64,000 bases of DNA from Bimuria novae-zelandiae CBS 107.79 (taxonomy: Eukaryota > Ascomycota > Dothideomycetes > Pleosporales > Didymosphaeriaceae): assembly GCA_010015655.1 (NCBI GenBank), contig ML976675.1:800144-864143 (forward strand), in the 5' to 3' direction. Position 1 is the first letter of the stretch. Each line of letters begins with the position of its first letter. Position numbers and translations under genes: made by a program. This document shows positions 1 through 12,895 of this stretch, piece after piece. Below the pieces are notes generated by a model. The model did not search any database and was not told the DNA's origin. It saw only the letters and a program-made list of their open reading frames with translations.

Positions 1-2013
1 AGATGTTACCGCCGGCCTCGATCCGACCCCAGCTCAGCGTCCGCAAGTCCAATGCCCATAGTGCATACTCTTGTTTGGACGACGTCAAAAATGTGCCGCT
101 GACAACAAAGTGATTGTTAATCACACCCCCATTAGGAAACCGAAGACCCGGTGGCGAGAAATCTCCCTGCATAGTCTTTTCGGATAAAGTTCCGTCCGGA
201 TGCCTGACCTGCAGCTCAAGCTTAACGTCTAAGAAGTTGTAATTTGAATAGATAAGCATCGATGACGAGCCTCCATTTCCGGACGGAGCGTCTTTTTCTT
301 CGGCGCTATCGCTGTCGCTCCTTGTCCCGGGTGCCCCCGTTCCAAGCTTACTTGGGTCCATAGTAGACAGAGGTGCCACAACGCTTCTATAAGCCCCGCA
401 GGCCCTACCGAGAGTATTTGTAGCTGTCCACTTCAAGTTGCGCAAATTGAAGACGCTTATTTGCTCAATATAATGGTTGGCACTGTCCTGGCCACCAACA
501 ACAACCATTTCGGCTCCTCCCTCGCCGTCGATTTGGTTTCCGATGGAGCCTTGATTAGGCATTATCGAGGAAGGATTGTGCCTTATTGCCGTCAAGGTGG
601 CAGTCGTGGAAGTGAACACAGCAGAGGAAGGCAGAATTGTTGCGCAATGTGCATATCGGCCCTGTGGTGCTTCAGAAGTTGCTACATGCATCCAAGTTCT
701 GCTGGGTACGTCGTAAATGTGTATATCGGACATGACCACCACCTCTGGCTGTGCGTCTGCGGGCGTTCCTTGTAGAGCGGCAGCGGACGGGTTTGATTGT
801 TGCGATGCAGGGGACATGCCACCATAGCAGACGAGCTTTGTGTCGCCCAAAGCGCAGACACTGTGGAAATATCGAGGTGGGGGTATGTCACCTTTCGCAT
901 CGATTTTAGTCCAGTGTCGCTTGATCAGGTCGAGCTCGTATAGGTCAGAAGTGAGTTGTGGGCGCGTTCTCGACAGTCTCCTGCCCCCGAAGACATAGAG
1001 TTTGTCGCCTAGTATGGTAGTGGTTGCACCTACTAATGGGTGCGGTTCGCGACCTGTCGTCCTGTGAACGTTGCAGACAAGACCTGATAAACCAGATGTT
1101 GAACTTGACGGAGTCCCAAGTCCTGCTGTTTGCATCAATGCAGGCGATATACCTAAGCCGGGTGTCCTAGCCGATGATGTAGACGGTCGCTCTCCATCTT
1201 GACCATCGTGTCGATGTAGGCTCGTCTGGCTTGAGTTCACGCTTGAATAATTGTTGGCCGCTCCGCCACGCAACGCGTCTGGATATAGTTGCGACGGTGA
1301 TGGTGCTGACGTTTGTGAGTCGATCGTATTTGTCCGGCTCGTACTCGGAGTCTGACGAGCCATCATCCTGGCTGGACTCGAAGCCCAGGGTGGTGAGGTG
1401 AGGGCTTTGATTTCCTCAAAGTCAAAGGGGAGGGTAATAGGCGAAGTAGAAAATCTTTGAATAGGTAAGGCCCAGTCTGGTATCACAATCTCCACATGCC
1501 GCGACCTCAAGCTAGAAGAATCCCCAACAGAGCTGCAAGGTAGAGCAAATTCGAAAAAACTAGGATGGCCACTGGACACGACCGTCGAGGTCCTTGACGA
1601 GCTAAGTCCACAAGACGTACAGGGACTATCAGGTGCTACACTCGGAACATAATGCGGAATAACGATGGGAACGTGCTTCGGCCTAGGCTTTGTTGAACAG
1701 GATATATGGGTGACGACAGGAGAAGGATGCTCAGCATAAGCAGCATCAGGTATCAATCCAGAAAGGCCAGGGGAAAGTGCCTAGAATACCGCATAATTAG
1801 CGTTTGAATTACATGTTGGAGGAAGCCGGGCTCTGTCATGAGTACCTCGGATTGAGCACGAATATGGAAACTTGCAGCCTCGCGAAAGCGTGTTCTTTGG
1901 TTCGACAAGGCGCGTCTGAGCTTAAGCACCCTGGGCTTTTTCCAGATAGATGACCTGTCACCCACAGGACCGGCGCCAACCGATGGATAGGCTACAACTC
2001 CTAGAGGAAGCAT
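1..2013 (-). CDS. Kelch-repeat regulatory protein, MDS3/Ral2-like (3' end missing)
   Basis: Two exons, complement(<1..1780, 1846..2013), joined by a 65-bp intron with phase 0 on both sides; the ATG is at 2013. About 649 N-terminal residues are visible with no stop before the window edge. The first ~230 residues are Ser/Pro/Thr-rich and look disordered. A kelch propeller follows, with blades ending KLYVFGG, TKLVCYGG and AEMVVVGG. A typical kelch intermotif (PHPLVGATTTILGDKLYVFG, then PPPRYFHSVCALGD) begins near 1050. The disordered leader plus RYFHS-type kelch resembles fungal proteins annotated as negative regulator of sporulation MDS3 or as Ral2, which act in nutrient or Ras signalling; this assignment is from memory of the families. 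The C-terminal region that would separate the two lies outside the window. Kelch identity is firm; the named family is moderate. Confidence 0.7.
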
Positions 2014-3347
2014 TGTCAGTGATGAAACTTGGTTAAGACCAAAAGAGAAGGCTCAGGCTCGAAAGGGGACGAGTCGTTGTTTTCAACGGCCATTTTCCAT
2101 CCCAGCTGCAGACGCAAGCCCGTTGCAGGAACAAGCGGCCAAGCCATGTGTGCGATTTAGGAAGGGATACACATGATACAGATGCGGTGCAAGTGTATTG
2201 TAACACGGACATGGTACCGCGGCTGCACCTGCACAACTTCGTGGGACAGAACTTGGAGTGCGCTGGAAGCGTTTCCAAGGGAGATGTACACATGTGGCTA
2301 GTTTCTATTGCGTGCGCCTGTGCACGCGGTGGGCTGAGATGGGCGGTGGAGGTTGGCAGATGGCGGTAACACGTGCTCCAGGATGGGGGGACATGGAGGG
2401 GTCGTGAAGTGCGAAAGAGAGGAACGGGGTCTTACGTTAGGTGCGCCACGCACAGCGGGCGCAGAAGTGCGGAATAGAGGCGAAATGAGAGCAAAGAGCG
2501 TTGGGAGCGGTACTGCAGCTGCCGATGGTGTGGAGAAAGGCAGCAGTCGTGCGTTTGGGCGCAAAGGTTCGTGGTGGGCTAGGACGGAAGCGGCCTAGAG
2601 CCAGTCTCGGCAAGGCTACAGACCACAGCTGAGGAATGCAAGGACGGAGCGCGGACAAAGGGTGGGAACGAGGTGCGGTGTTCGGGCGAGCCAAGAATAG
2701 AACTGAGATGACGAATTGTAGGGTGGCTACGCACACGGGGCGGTTCAGGCTGCACAGCTCTCTCCGCTCCTGGATGAATTGAGAACAGGCGCGGGTAGTA
2801 CTCCTAGGGCACGGCACGCACGCCTGACAACAAATCGAAGGACAAAATTCGGTCCTGTCAGTGCGCAGCAGGATGCAGAAGCGTCACACAGTTACGTCGC
2901 CCGCAGGAGTGGTTATGACTTATTATAACAAGTGCAACCGCTCTCCTGGGATGCTTAAAAAGCACGGTCCAGCGCTGGCCACCGAGCCATGGCGCGCGGA
3001 AGTCGGGCAAATGAGGTGCTCTACCTGCCCACAGTTCGTTGCTGCACGCGCTGGGTCTGATCCTGGCAACATCACGGCAGATTTTTCAGCAGCAAGGCAG
3101 CAGAAACGATTGGTATCATCCATTTGGCTACGAATTGCCTTCGAAAAACCCCCAATTCAGCCTTATCGCATAGCTGCCATAGCAGAGCTGGCACGGACAA
3201 GGCTCGAAACATCCCATGCTGTTCTAGAAGCTCGAGCGTCCGACCCAGTCAGTTCCCGCCTTGCCGTCGAATCTCCGCAGCGCCCATACATATTACAAGC
3301 GCCTGATTTGCGCTTGCAATACTCCTCCACCATCTACATACGCCCGC
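2014..3347. other. Intergenic; 5' region of the kelch gene
   Basis: The stretch between the kelch gene start and the 3' end of the peroxiredoxin gene. Open frames here are short, on both strands, and have no recognisable domain. It probably holds the promoter and 5' leader of the minus-strand kelch gene. No repeat or RNA gene is seen. Confidence 0.5.
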
Positions 3348-4086
3348 CTATGCCGCCGTCGTCTTCTCCTTGGGGAGCGGAGTGAAGCGGAGATACGGCT
3401 TGACGATCTTGAAGTCGGGGAAGAGCTCCTTGGCCTGCTCGTTGTTGACGCTGGGGTGAACGATGACGTCGTCGCCGGGCACCCAGTTGATGGGCGTAGT
3501 GATGCGGTGCTTGTCGCCCGTCTGGAGCGAGTCGACGACGCGCAGCACCTCGGCCGTGTTGCGACCAGTGGAGGCGGGGTAGGAGAGGATGAGGCGGATC
3601 GTCTTCTTGGGGTCGATGATGAAGACGGAGCGGATGGTGAAGGCAATGCCCTTGGAGTCGACGTTGGTCGTGTCCTGGTAGTCAAGCCTGCGGCTGCGTA
3701 AACAACTGTTCTCATTCTACGGTGCTCTGCGCTTACATGTCATATGCGTAGGCGACCTTGCGCTCCTTGTCGCCGATAATGGGGAAGTTCAGGTGGCTGC
3801 CGCTGATCTCGTCGATGTCCTTGATCCATCCCTCATGGCTATCGATGGTGTTAGCCGAGAGGCCGATGAGCTTCACGCCGCGCTTGGTGAACTCGGGCTC
3901 GAGCTTTGCAAACGCGCCCAGCTCGGTGGTGCAGACGGGCGTGTAGTCCTCGGGGTGGGAGAACAGCACGACCCAGTTGTCCCCGATGAACTCGTGGAAG
4001 TCAATGGGGCCCTTTGTGGTCTCCGCCTTGAAGTTGGGTGCGGTAGAGCCGAGGCGCAAAGGCTGCTGGCGCTCTTCACTGGCCAT
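3348..4086 (-). CDS. 1-Cys peroxiredoxin (Prx6/PRX1 type)
   Basis: Two exons, complement(3348..3687, 3737..4086), with a 49-bp GTAAGC..CAG intron that splits the Met codon of YAYDM; 229 aa in total. The enzyme reduces hydrogen peroxide, alkyl hydroperoxides and peroxynitrite through one peroxidatic cysteine. The active-site motif HPEDYTPVCTTELG is present with Cys52. The C-terminal half (NWVPGDDVIVHPSVNNEQAK) is the typical 1-Cys extension, and no resolving cysteine of the 2-Cys class is seen. Length matches the family (about 220-230 aa). No mitochondrial presequence is evident, so a cytosolic or nuclear location is more likely than the mitochondrial PRX1 location. ATG 4086 is the first in frame. 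The gene is divergent from the MFS gene, with about 1.6 kb between the starts. Confidence 0.95.
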
Positions 4087-5672
4087 TGTGTCTGCGAGGC
4101 GTCAGTTCGGAGTCGTGATGAGGGGTAGCGGGGTAACGGAGCCATCATGCTACTTTGCGACATGCTACATACATTTGGTAATTTAAGAAGAGTGAGGAGT
4201 AGAGAAGGTGTGAAAATAGATATCGAAAGAGATTTGAGGTTGAGAACAAGTGAGAGGCGATTGTAATGCTCCTCTCCCCTCTTGTATACCATCACCAGTG
4301 GTTCGTAGCTATCGGATCCGGCATAGCGCACAAGCACGCAATTCTCTCTCGCGGGCAACAAAACCTTTTCTGCCCTCACAAGGCGCCACTTCGACGTGCC
4401 AGTCCAATTGCAGTGCCCATCCCAGGGCGGTCAGAATCATCACGGCGACTGCGACCACTCCGCAAGCCTCGACCTTTATTGCATCTTCTTTCGGCGTCTT
4501 AGTTCTCTCCTCTACAGCATGGGCTTGCTGCTCTACAAATCAACAGCCGCCGGCAATGCGCCCAAAATACCCTCCCTTCCCCAGAAATATCGGCTCAAAT
4601 GAAGAAACGAAGCGTGGGCCACCCGACATCGGACAATTCACGTCTTCAGGTGGATTCCAAGGTTCCAAGGTTCCAATTTTCGACGGGAAGGGTAATGTCA
4701 CCTGACATACTCTTTCCGAGGTTTTTTGCCGACACAACTCTTTGCGCAAGGATTATTTGTAGAGAATTTCTACCTCTACCTGTAAATCATATTAAAAAAA
4801 AGCACGCACAGTAATCCGTCGCCAAGACAAACATAGCCCGCAGCGCCATCCCTCTCCAAGAAGGAGCTTTGGTACGACCCTAGCATGAACCAGCGGAGGT
4901 AAAGCATGTGGAAAATGCCCTAGGTACCAACGAGCAACGGGAAAGCCCGCGGATGCCGGACAAGCCACTTGGTGATGTTTGAACCGTATTCGCTCTCATC
5001 GTATGTAATCTTATTCGCAACAAAGACAACATACTGTAGTCCTGCGAACTATCTTATACGAGGACCGAGATTCATGGTGTTGCTTCGGCTCAAGACCATA
5101 CCAACACAGCTCTAAGAACCAACTGTATGTAAATGCACGCAACTGTGCTAACGATATTAAAATCCATCTTAATCACAGCATTGCTACTCCAAATGCGTCA
5201 CCATCACCCCCCATCCGGAATATCTCCCGCTCCTAGGGAGATCACCACGGCCTGCCCCACCTTTTACCAACCATGTCCACCTTATTCGCAGTACGCACGC
5301 ACTTGTGTCGAGCAGGAATCCAGAAGGAGTCCAGCAGGAGCTCCCTAGCCCCCCCAATAGGAAAAAACGTCAGCATCCCTAATATCCGGCGTCGACTACT
5401 GCACTTGCTTCATCGTATTCCCGCACCCACCAACCCCATCCCCGGCATTAATCCGCAAACAAAGCCTGCGCCACCGATGCGCTTGCTGCTTAATCGCGAA
5501 ACTATCGGGGCCCTTGGACCAAACTTACCGCTTGTGGGTCTCGTCACAATGGCCGAATTTATATCCTGTGTAGACCTGCACCCGGCTTCCAACTCCCTCT
5601 TCGCCCTGCCTGGTTTGACCTTTACATCCACCGCTCGGCTTTTTAAACATAAATTGATGTTTTGTGCGAGCC
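4087..5672. other. Divergent intergenic region (peroxiredoxin / MFS)
   Basis: About 1.6 kb between two divergent starts. It should contain both promoters. Only short chance open frames are present, and no repeat, RNA gene or conserved protein fragment was recognised. Confidence 0.5.
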
Positions 5673-7494
5673 ATGGCGGACCTAGAGATTGAGCTTCCAC
5701 CGCCACCGGAACAACTGCGTCTCCGCAGTGAATCACCGGGAATAAGCACTTCGGACATATCCGCCCATGTTTCAACAGCCGACCCCACACCCAGCATCAC
5801 ACGAAATCTCGACGACACATTCGATGAGAAAACCGACAATGAGGAAGCGCTGGAAAGCGGGGACGAAGAGCCGGGAGAGATTGTACGGCACTACCTCACG
5901 TATGCGACAGAGCTCCCGCAGCCAACTTCGATATGTCCGACTCGAGAGGGCCAACCACCGTCCCCCGAGGCGCCCAATTTGAAGAAATACACTTCGCCGT
6001 TTGACTGGCCGGAAAAGAGGAAGAGTCTGACAATCTACATTGCTTGCTTCATCACCGCTTTGACGGCTTTTTCCGCAGGATCGTACTCCCCGGGTGTGGA
6101 ACAGATGACTGAAGAATGGCATGTGAGCAGTGTGGCAGCGTATGTTGGGATCACAACGTTCACATGCGGTAGGACCCCCCCAAATTCCAATCTCCATCAC
6201 ATTCCAGCAAAGAAAACTTGACTGACTGATACCCTCAGGCTTCGCCATCGCACCCATGGTGCTAGCTCCCTTCTCCGAAATCTACGGCCGCCACCCCGTC
6301 TTCATCGCCTCAGGCATCCTCTTCGTAGTCTGCCAGCTCTGCACGGGACTCACGCAATCCTACACGGGCATGCTCGTAGTGCGCTTCTTCACAGGCGTCG
6401 GCGGCTCCACCTTCTCCACCATGGTCGGCGGCGTCGTCTCAGACATCTACCACGCCGAGGACCGCAACACGCCCATGGCGCTCTTCTCAGGCGGCGCCCT
6501 CTTCGGCACCGGCTGGGGCCCGCTCGTCTGCGGCTTCGTCGCGCAGCACGCGTCCTGGCGCTGGATCTTCTACCTCCAGGTCATCCTCAACGCCTTCGCC
6601 GTCGCGCTGATCTGCGCCATCTTCAAAGAAACCCGCGGCTCCGTGCTCCTTTACCGCAAAGCCGACGCGCTAAACAAATACTACGCCGCGCGCGAAGCCG
6701 CGGGGTACTTCACCGTCGCCATGCCCTCCCCTGGGAAACCCACCACTACCCCACAACGCATCCGCTGGAAAGTCTCCTCCGACGCCGACCGCACCTCCCT
6801 CACCCGCATGATCCACACCTCCCTCACCCGCCCCTTCACCCTCCTCTTCACCGAGCCCATCCTCTTCTCCTTCTCCCTCTGGGTCGCCTTCTCCTGGGCC
6901 ATTCTCTACCTCACGCTCGCCGCCATCCCGCTCGTCTTCACGCAAAACCACTCCTTTTCCCTCGCCCAGTCCAACGCCGTTTTCGCAGCCATGTGCATCG
7001 CCGCTCTCCTCGCTACCGCGCTCTCTATCTACCAGGAGAAAATCGCAAAGCGCTACGGAAAAATATCGAGTACGCCGGAAGGAAGGTTGTATTTTGCGTG
7101 TATAGAAAGCGCGTGCATGCCCATCGGGTTATTCATGTTCGGCTGGACGAGCGCAAAGGATACCCACTGGATTTTTCCTGCGGTAGCCATCGGCATCGCT
7201 ACAATAGGCATCTTTAGCATTTACCTAAGCACATTCAACTACCTCGCCGACACATACCATCGGTACGCGAGCTCGGCGCTCGCCGCGCAGAGCTTTTGCA
7301 GGAATATCCTCGCCGGCGTGTTCCCGCTTGTTACGAGGCAGATGTATGAGAAGCTGACGTTTGGCGGGGCGTCGAGTTTGCTGGGGGGCATTGGTACGCT
7401 GCTGACGATTGTGCCGTGGGTGTTGGTGTTTTATGGGGAGGCGATTAGGAGGAGGAGTAAGTTTGCGAGTGAGATTATTGGGGGGAGGGATTGA
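5673..7494 (+). CDS. MFS transporter, DHA1 drug:H+ antiporter-like
   Basis: Exons 5673..6168 and 6239..7494, joined in the Gly codon of TCGFAIAP by a 70-bp intron; 583 aa. The start is the ATG at 5673 (GCCATGG, strong context); the frame is open a few codons upstream but without an ATG. A hydrophilic N-terminus of about 115 residues, rich in acidic and Pro residues, precedes 12 predicted membrane helices. Visible MFS signatures are SEIYGRHPVF in loop 2-3, and RFFTGVGGSTFSTMVGGVVSDIY with the GWGPLVCGF segment typical of DHA1 exporters. Fungal relatives export drugs, polyamines or metabolites across the plasma membrane using the proton gradient; the substrate cannot be inferred. No biosynthetic cluster surrounds it. 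The gene is complete and uses GC-rich codons. Confidence 0.92.
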
Positions 7495-7975
7495 GGTACA
7501 TGGAGGGATGATGTACTTGAGGCATGCGTTTCCTTTGTATGAGCGGTTTACTTACGGCCGGTTTATGAGTGACGATGTATATGATACCCACGCACGGAAG
7601 GAAATGTTTCGGTTGGATAGCGAGTACTGTATTGGTGCACGCCTATGTAGTTCTAGGCAAAGCCGATACTGCACTGGGTGCATCTGGACAGGCATCTATA
7701 ACAACCCGATCTCTCGCGTAAAGCTGAAAGCTAGCTATACAATACTATGTTAGTAATCGAAATCTGGCCCTTATACGATCTATCCTGGGGTTACTTGTCA
7801 CCTTTTCCCAACATGAACTCTGACGTTTATGGTCCACTTCTACCTTAATACGAGGGCCGATCACGAGCTTCAACAACACCAAGCAGTAGATGGAGAGTAT
7901 CGAACCAAAGCTAGTTGTAAATCAGATTAAGCTACCCAATCAGCTAGATGACATGACGCATGCACCACAGCGCAT
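7495..7975. other. Convergent intergenic region
   Basis: Between the 3' ends of the MFS gene and the MPDU1-like gene. It holds the two 3' untranslated regions; nothing else is recognisable. Confidence 0.5.
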
Positions 7976-8932
7976 CTAACCCCGACGTCTAGTCGTCGGC
8001 GCCGGGCTCTTCGCCGCCGCCTTCGCATAGCTCGCAGCGCCCTTCGCCGCCGAATCCGACGACGGGCCCTTCCCCGGAGCAACATACCCCTTATTCAGCT
8101 TCTTGCTCTCCGTCTTCTTCGACGCCGGGCTGTTCCAGTACACGAGCATCTGCAGCGCAAGCACAGCGTTGAGCACGAAGCCCGCGATGAAGTTGTACAA
8201 GATGAGCGGATCGGGGACCTCCTGGAGGGTGGTAAAGATGCGCGAGAGCGAGCCGAGGAGGTAGTTGACGACCTATTTTAAACGTTAGCCAACACTCCTT
8301 GAAGAAACGGATAAAATGGAGGAACTCACAGCAAAAGCGCTCAACTGCCCCGTCCCACCCTGCTGCCACACCGTCCAGATCTGCGGCACCTTGCTCGCAA
8401 CACTCAGCACGCCCGCGCCTGCCTGCAAATACCCCAACATCTTCAAATCAACAATATCCTCCCGTGCAAGCGCCATGCCCACAGCGACCAGCCCCGCGAC
8501 CCACGCGCCCACACTCCCTAGTCCCTTCCCGCTGAACTTCAGCACTAGCCCGGCAATCACGACATTCTGCACGAGGATGAGCGCCGTCTCGCCGTACGTG
8601 CTGAACGGAAACGCGTGCCGCACGTTATACGCGAGGCTGATGAGGTAGCTGCCGCTCTCGAGCAGGTACGCGAGGAACGAGATGCCGTCGGCGGACTGGG
8701 CGTTTAGGATCTTGAGGAGCTGCGGCACCTTGACGATGGAGGAGGCCGCGATGATGCCGATGCCGAGGCCTTTGCTGATGGCGAGCTTGAGGCACTCCGG
8801 GGAGGCGAAGGGGTCGATGTCGACGATGAGGGTTTTGTAGCACACGGGGCCGATGAGGGAGCGGCCGGCGTCGACGAGCGGCGCTGGGAGCTTGTGCGTA
8901 ATGGGCTGGAGGACGGAGCGGACGGACTCCAT
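7976..8932 (-). CDS. MPDU1: Mannose-P-dolichol utilization defect 1 family (PQ-loop) protein
   Basis: Exons complement(7976..8272, 8330..8932); a 57-bp GTGAGT..TAG intron sits between the codons for SAFA and VVNYL, phase 0. 299 aa from ATG 8932; the frame is open upstream but without an ATG. Two PQ-loop repeats are visible, IVKVPQLLKILNAQSADGIS and ASKVPQIWTVWQQGGTGQLS, among about seven hydrophobic helices, as in MPDU1/Lec35. The family is needed for use of dolichol-phosphate mannose and glucose in N-glycan, GPI and O-mannose synthesis at the ER. The C-terminal 45 residues are Ala/Lys/Ser-rich with a basic end (TTRRRG), longer than in animal proteins. DPM2 of the same pathway lies 20 kb away in this window. 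High confidence for the family. Confidence 0.93.
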
Positions 8933-9489
8933 GATGGCGGTTTGGAGTAGATGTTGTACGATGGGGGTATGTCGGGTTGGGAAGAGTACGGCGCAGGTCA
9001 AGTGCTGGTGCTTGTGTACACAGTATTTTAATTGTTGAAGGGTGACGTAAGGCTTACCCTGACACGTGCACGGTGGAACCGCGTTTTTCTTAGCGCACCT
9101 GGACACGGGAACTACTCGCGCTGGGACTTGTTTTCACCAAGCAACACACAATAACAACGTTCTAGTCGAAAAGCGACGTCTTTCTATCACTTGAACCAAT
9201 CCTCGAGATGATCGCAACATTGTTCCAACGTTACATTGGCTTATCGATTCTCTTCTATATACAGCGACAATCCAACGAACCGTGAGGTATCTGGGTAATG
9301 CAAAAGGAAGTTTGAGAGTCAGACCAGAGCACCGTCATGCACCATTCCATGCCCATGCCCAAATAAAAACATCCACGTACGCCCAGTCTATGAGTTGCTC
9401 CTGGCAGGAGCCAATTTCGTGCCAACGAGTGATACGACTCTGAGCGTGTTGAACAACGAAGAAAATGAAACCAACGGGAGAAACCTCTT
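8933..9489. other. Intergenic, upstream of the MPDU1-like gene
   Basis: Holds the promoter of the minus-strand MPDU1-like gene and the 3' flank of the BCAS3-like gene. No other feature is recognised. Confidence 0.5.
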
Positions 9490-12400
9490 TCAAACTCGGT
9501 CTTCGGCAAAATCGAGTACTTCGCAGTCGTCTTCAAAGAAGCCTTCCTCCTCCTCCTCAGCTCCGTCGCGTCGTGTACGCCGACGCCTAGTCGTAACGAT
9601 GACCTGTTCAACATCTTCGTCTCCGCCTCGTCGCACGAGCTTATTCTCAATACGTGCTGCGACGCCGGCAATGGCATCTTCGTCTCCGGAATCAAACGTT
9701 TGGACAACTGGCGACGAAATGCGAACGGCTTCCACGTCCTCACCAAAGAGCCAGGGCGTCTCATCATCCTCGAGATGTAGGTCTGACACAAGCTCCGGAG
9801 GCTCATATTCACTACTACTGACCTGTGTGTCGGAAGGAAGCTGGGAGAATACGAAGCGCGTGACTCGGCGATCCGTGTAGAATGGCTGATATGGCGGGTT
9901 GGTCTCAATCTCTGAGAAGCTGAGAGGCGCAGGTGTCAACGCGCCTGGCTTGGCTTTGCGAGCAGGAAGCGCGCGAGGGACCCAATCGCCGTGAACATCA
10001 TGCTTATGCTCTGGCTCGTCCGGCTGAGGGTACAGTTGAGCGAAGATGGAAGGCGGGAGTAGAGCATCACGAATCGGAAGAAGACCGAACTCTGAGATCT
10101 TCGTCTTCGAGATAGATGTCTCATTTGCTGACTTGCCCTTGCCAGTCGCAGGCCGCATCTGCACTCGATAAATCTGCAATACTCCACCTGCGACGAGTGC
10201 GATATGACCCCGTCCCTTCCCGGTAAGCCATCGAACAGACTCATTCTTGACGCCAGTTGCAGACGTAGGGATCGTCAACTTATTGTCGCCAACATGACGG
10301 ATGGTGTTGATCTGTTTGCCTACCCCTGCAGCCACGGCTTTCCCCGATTTGGCCCCAGCGGCAGGCGTCATCCCGAGGTTCTTGAATGTAAAGCGGGAAC
10401 CGTTGCTGTTGTTGCTGGGCCGGATCGCATTGAGGAAAGGTTTAGCTGTTCCATTGAAAGCTTGCATTGCAGAGTTGACGGCACTACCACGCCCAGTTCC
10501 ACTCGGTTCGGCCTTAGCTACGGTGGGTTCGGTCGCCTTGCGAATGCGCCTCGGTGGTGGCCACTGTAATGCGGATGCAGGCATCAGGTACATGTGCACA
10601 GTACCCTTGTCGGTGATAACTGCTACTTTGTCAATTCTCGGTGTTGACCATACCACATCCACCACATTCGAGACCGTCATCCGAGTAAACCGAGCAACCT
10701 GGCGGACGTGTTGGCCTGTCGCCTGCTCCCGAGTTGTTTTGCGTGACCGACGGAAGTTGATGCGTTTAAGATCCCACACGTCCCAGCAATCACCCTTTTG
10801 ATTGATAGCCATCAGCATCAAGCCACCAGGAGAGAAGGAAAGATGGCTGCAGCCCAAGGGAGCAGAAAACGTCGCAATAGGGTTGAGGGCACTCTTGTTC
10901 CTGGTCTCTTCGGCGTCGTTCAGTTTTTGCAGATCGAGGATGCAAATGACAGTGGCTTCTTGTCTTGGGGCTTGGTTATGACCATGCGTTGGCGGGAAGT
11001 ATTGCTGCGGAAACTCCGTCCCATACCCACTGCCTCCATTTGGCGACGTTCCTTTGCTCATGTAATTCTTGTACGCCTGGAAACCTTTCTCAGCGGCCCA
11101 TTTCGCGCCCTTTATGGCGACCTGTGTTCCTTCCCTTGTCAAGCGATTGATGAGACTAGAACCTTCGGGCGCATCTATAGCGCAGTTCACAGCAGGCTGT
11201 GGGGGAACGGTATGATGGGCCAAGCCTGGAGGGTGCTCGAGATACTGGGACACCAAAGGGATGCCGTTCACCGGGAAGTGCGCAGTCGATGCAGGATGTG
11301 AAAATGCTAGCCAGCGCTCGGATAGAGCGAAAACGGGTACACCGAACGTTTCCGTAGGCACTTCCTCATGGCTACCGTCGGCGGCGCTAGATGCACTCGA
11401 GTGATTTGTGCGTTCGCGAGATTGCACGGTGGTCCAAACTTTCCCTATGCATCGGAAGGACTCTTGATAGTCTTCAGGCGTTGTCAGATAAGGCGCAAAG
11501 ACGAAAACTTCACCACTGGTGCCAGAGGCTACGATCACGTATTTGCCTTTGGCATCGACCGTGAATTCACCCACAGGAGGCGGTGGTTGAAACATGGGAC
11601 TGCCGAAGGGCGTTGCAACCGAGACGAAGGGGCTTTGGTAGAGTACGGCGACCTTGCGCTTCTCCTTGAGCGAGAATATCTCCACCGTTGTTTGGTAGCT
11701 GGTGATACGAGCCGCCGCGCCGTTTCCGTTGGGGGAACCAGAGCGACTGGGCGAGTCAGTCGAGCCGTCGTCAAGGACAGAAGGGGCATCGCTTCCACTG
11801 CTACTTCTGCAGTCTCCTAAGACAGGTCCATGGATTGTAAGAGCTATCAGAGGCCGCGATGCAGACAATGGGTCTACCCGAGAAGTCCACGGGAGGATCT
11901 TCGCTCCGATTACACCACCTCTTAACCCTTCCAAGCGACCCAATACATCCATCTTACCTTTCTCCACTCTGAACACGTCGATGCCGCCCTGATACCCAAC
12001 CAGAAGAACATTCTCAGCTGTCCGAGCTGCTTCGTCTGCTGCCATACAGAGTGTATCAAAGCCACAAAAGTAGCCCTCTTCGCCCGCAGTAATGCCCTCT
12101 GGGGATACATTGTTCAGTCCGAGATCGAAGTCCGGCAGGTTGTAGAAGTGTGTCTGCGGTTGATGGGGTAGCGGGGGGTTCGTGGCAAACTGCTGAGACG
12201 TCGGTCGTCCACCGTAGTTGGAGAACATGGAGGCTCGGCGGTCTCTTGCTGGCGACTCACCTTGGAGCCTTCCACCGAAGCTGGTGTATTGGCCCGGGGT
12301 GCTTCGAGGATTCATGCCCACCACCGGAGGCGATGCAGACACGGCTTGCCCCGGGGAATTGTGGAACTGCGGCGGTGAGCCGTTTATGGGGATTCCGCCG

Positions 12401-12895
12401 TGGTTCGGGGACGCTTGTTTCGCGAAGTATGGCAAGGACTTGGTCCACTCGTTCGTGTATTGAGCTGCAGACTTGGTGGTGGCACCGAGAGCCGACAAAA
12501 GGGGGGAGTTGGTGGCATTATAGGGAGGGCCGGTAGGGGAGGCGGACGAGAAACGCTTCGAGGTATTCGGTGACTTCGCTCTGTGAAGGAGTCAGCGTTC
12601 GCTCTGGGCAAACAGCGACCTGCGAACATGCAGGCGCGCGTCGGAATGTGAAGCCCGGCTGCTTGCGGTCCAGCAGGCGGTGACACTCAACGGGGGATCA
12701 AACTCACATCTCACGCGGGTATATGCGCGAAACCCGCTTGTCATGTCTATCTCCTCTTCCCAGCTCATGTCGCGCAGTGTTGCGGCCTCGGGGCGGCTGG
12801 CTGTCCAGGGTCGGGTTGCGCGAGTGCTTGTGCAGGTACGTGAGGTTGGAGATGGGCGGTGTATGCTCGGGCGCGGGTTTGGGCGAAGGGCTCAT
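9490..12895 (-). CDS. BCAS3-like WD40 protein
   Basis: Exons complement(9490..12580, 12708..12895); 1,092 aa. The first exon (ATG 12895) ends AT before GTGAGTTT, and the second resumes at A-GCG-AAG, in matching phase; the intron is 127 bp. The first ~240 residues are Pro/Ser/Asn-rich and disordered. A WD40-type propeller follows from the segment NVLLVGYQGGIDVFRVEKG. The middle segment around AIDAPEGSSLINRLTREGTQ is followed by a hydrophobic stretch with LGCSHLSFSPGGLMLMAINQ, as in the BCAS3 family. Animal BCAS3 binds phosphoinositides at autophagosome formation sites; the fungal role is not established, so a trafficking or autophagy role is inference. The C-terminus is acidic, ending EEEEGFFEDDCEVLDFAEDR. 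Gene extent is well supported; the family name is good but from memory. Confidence 0.82.

Noticed and set aside
3293..4379. Longer overlapping minus-strand frames at the peroxiredoxin locus
   Set aside because: They are Arg/Ser/Pro-rich shadow frames of the GC-rich peroxiredoxin exons.
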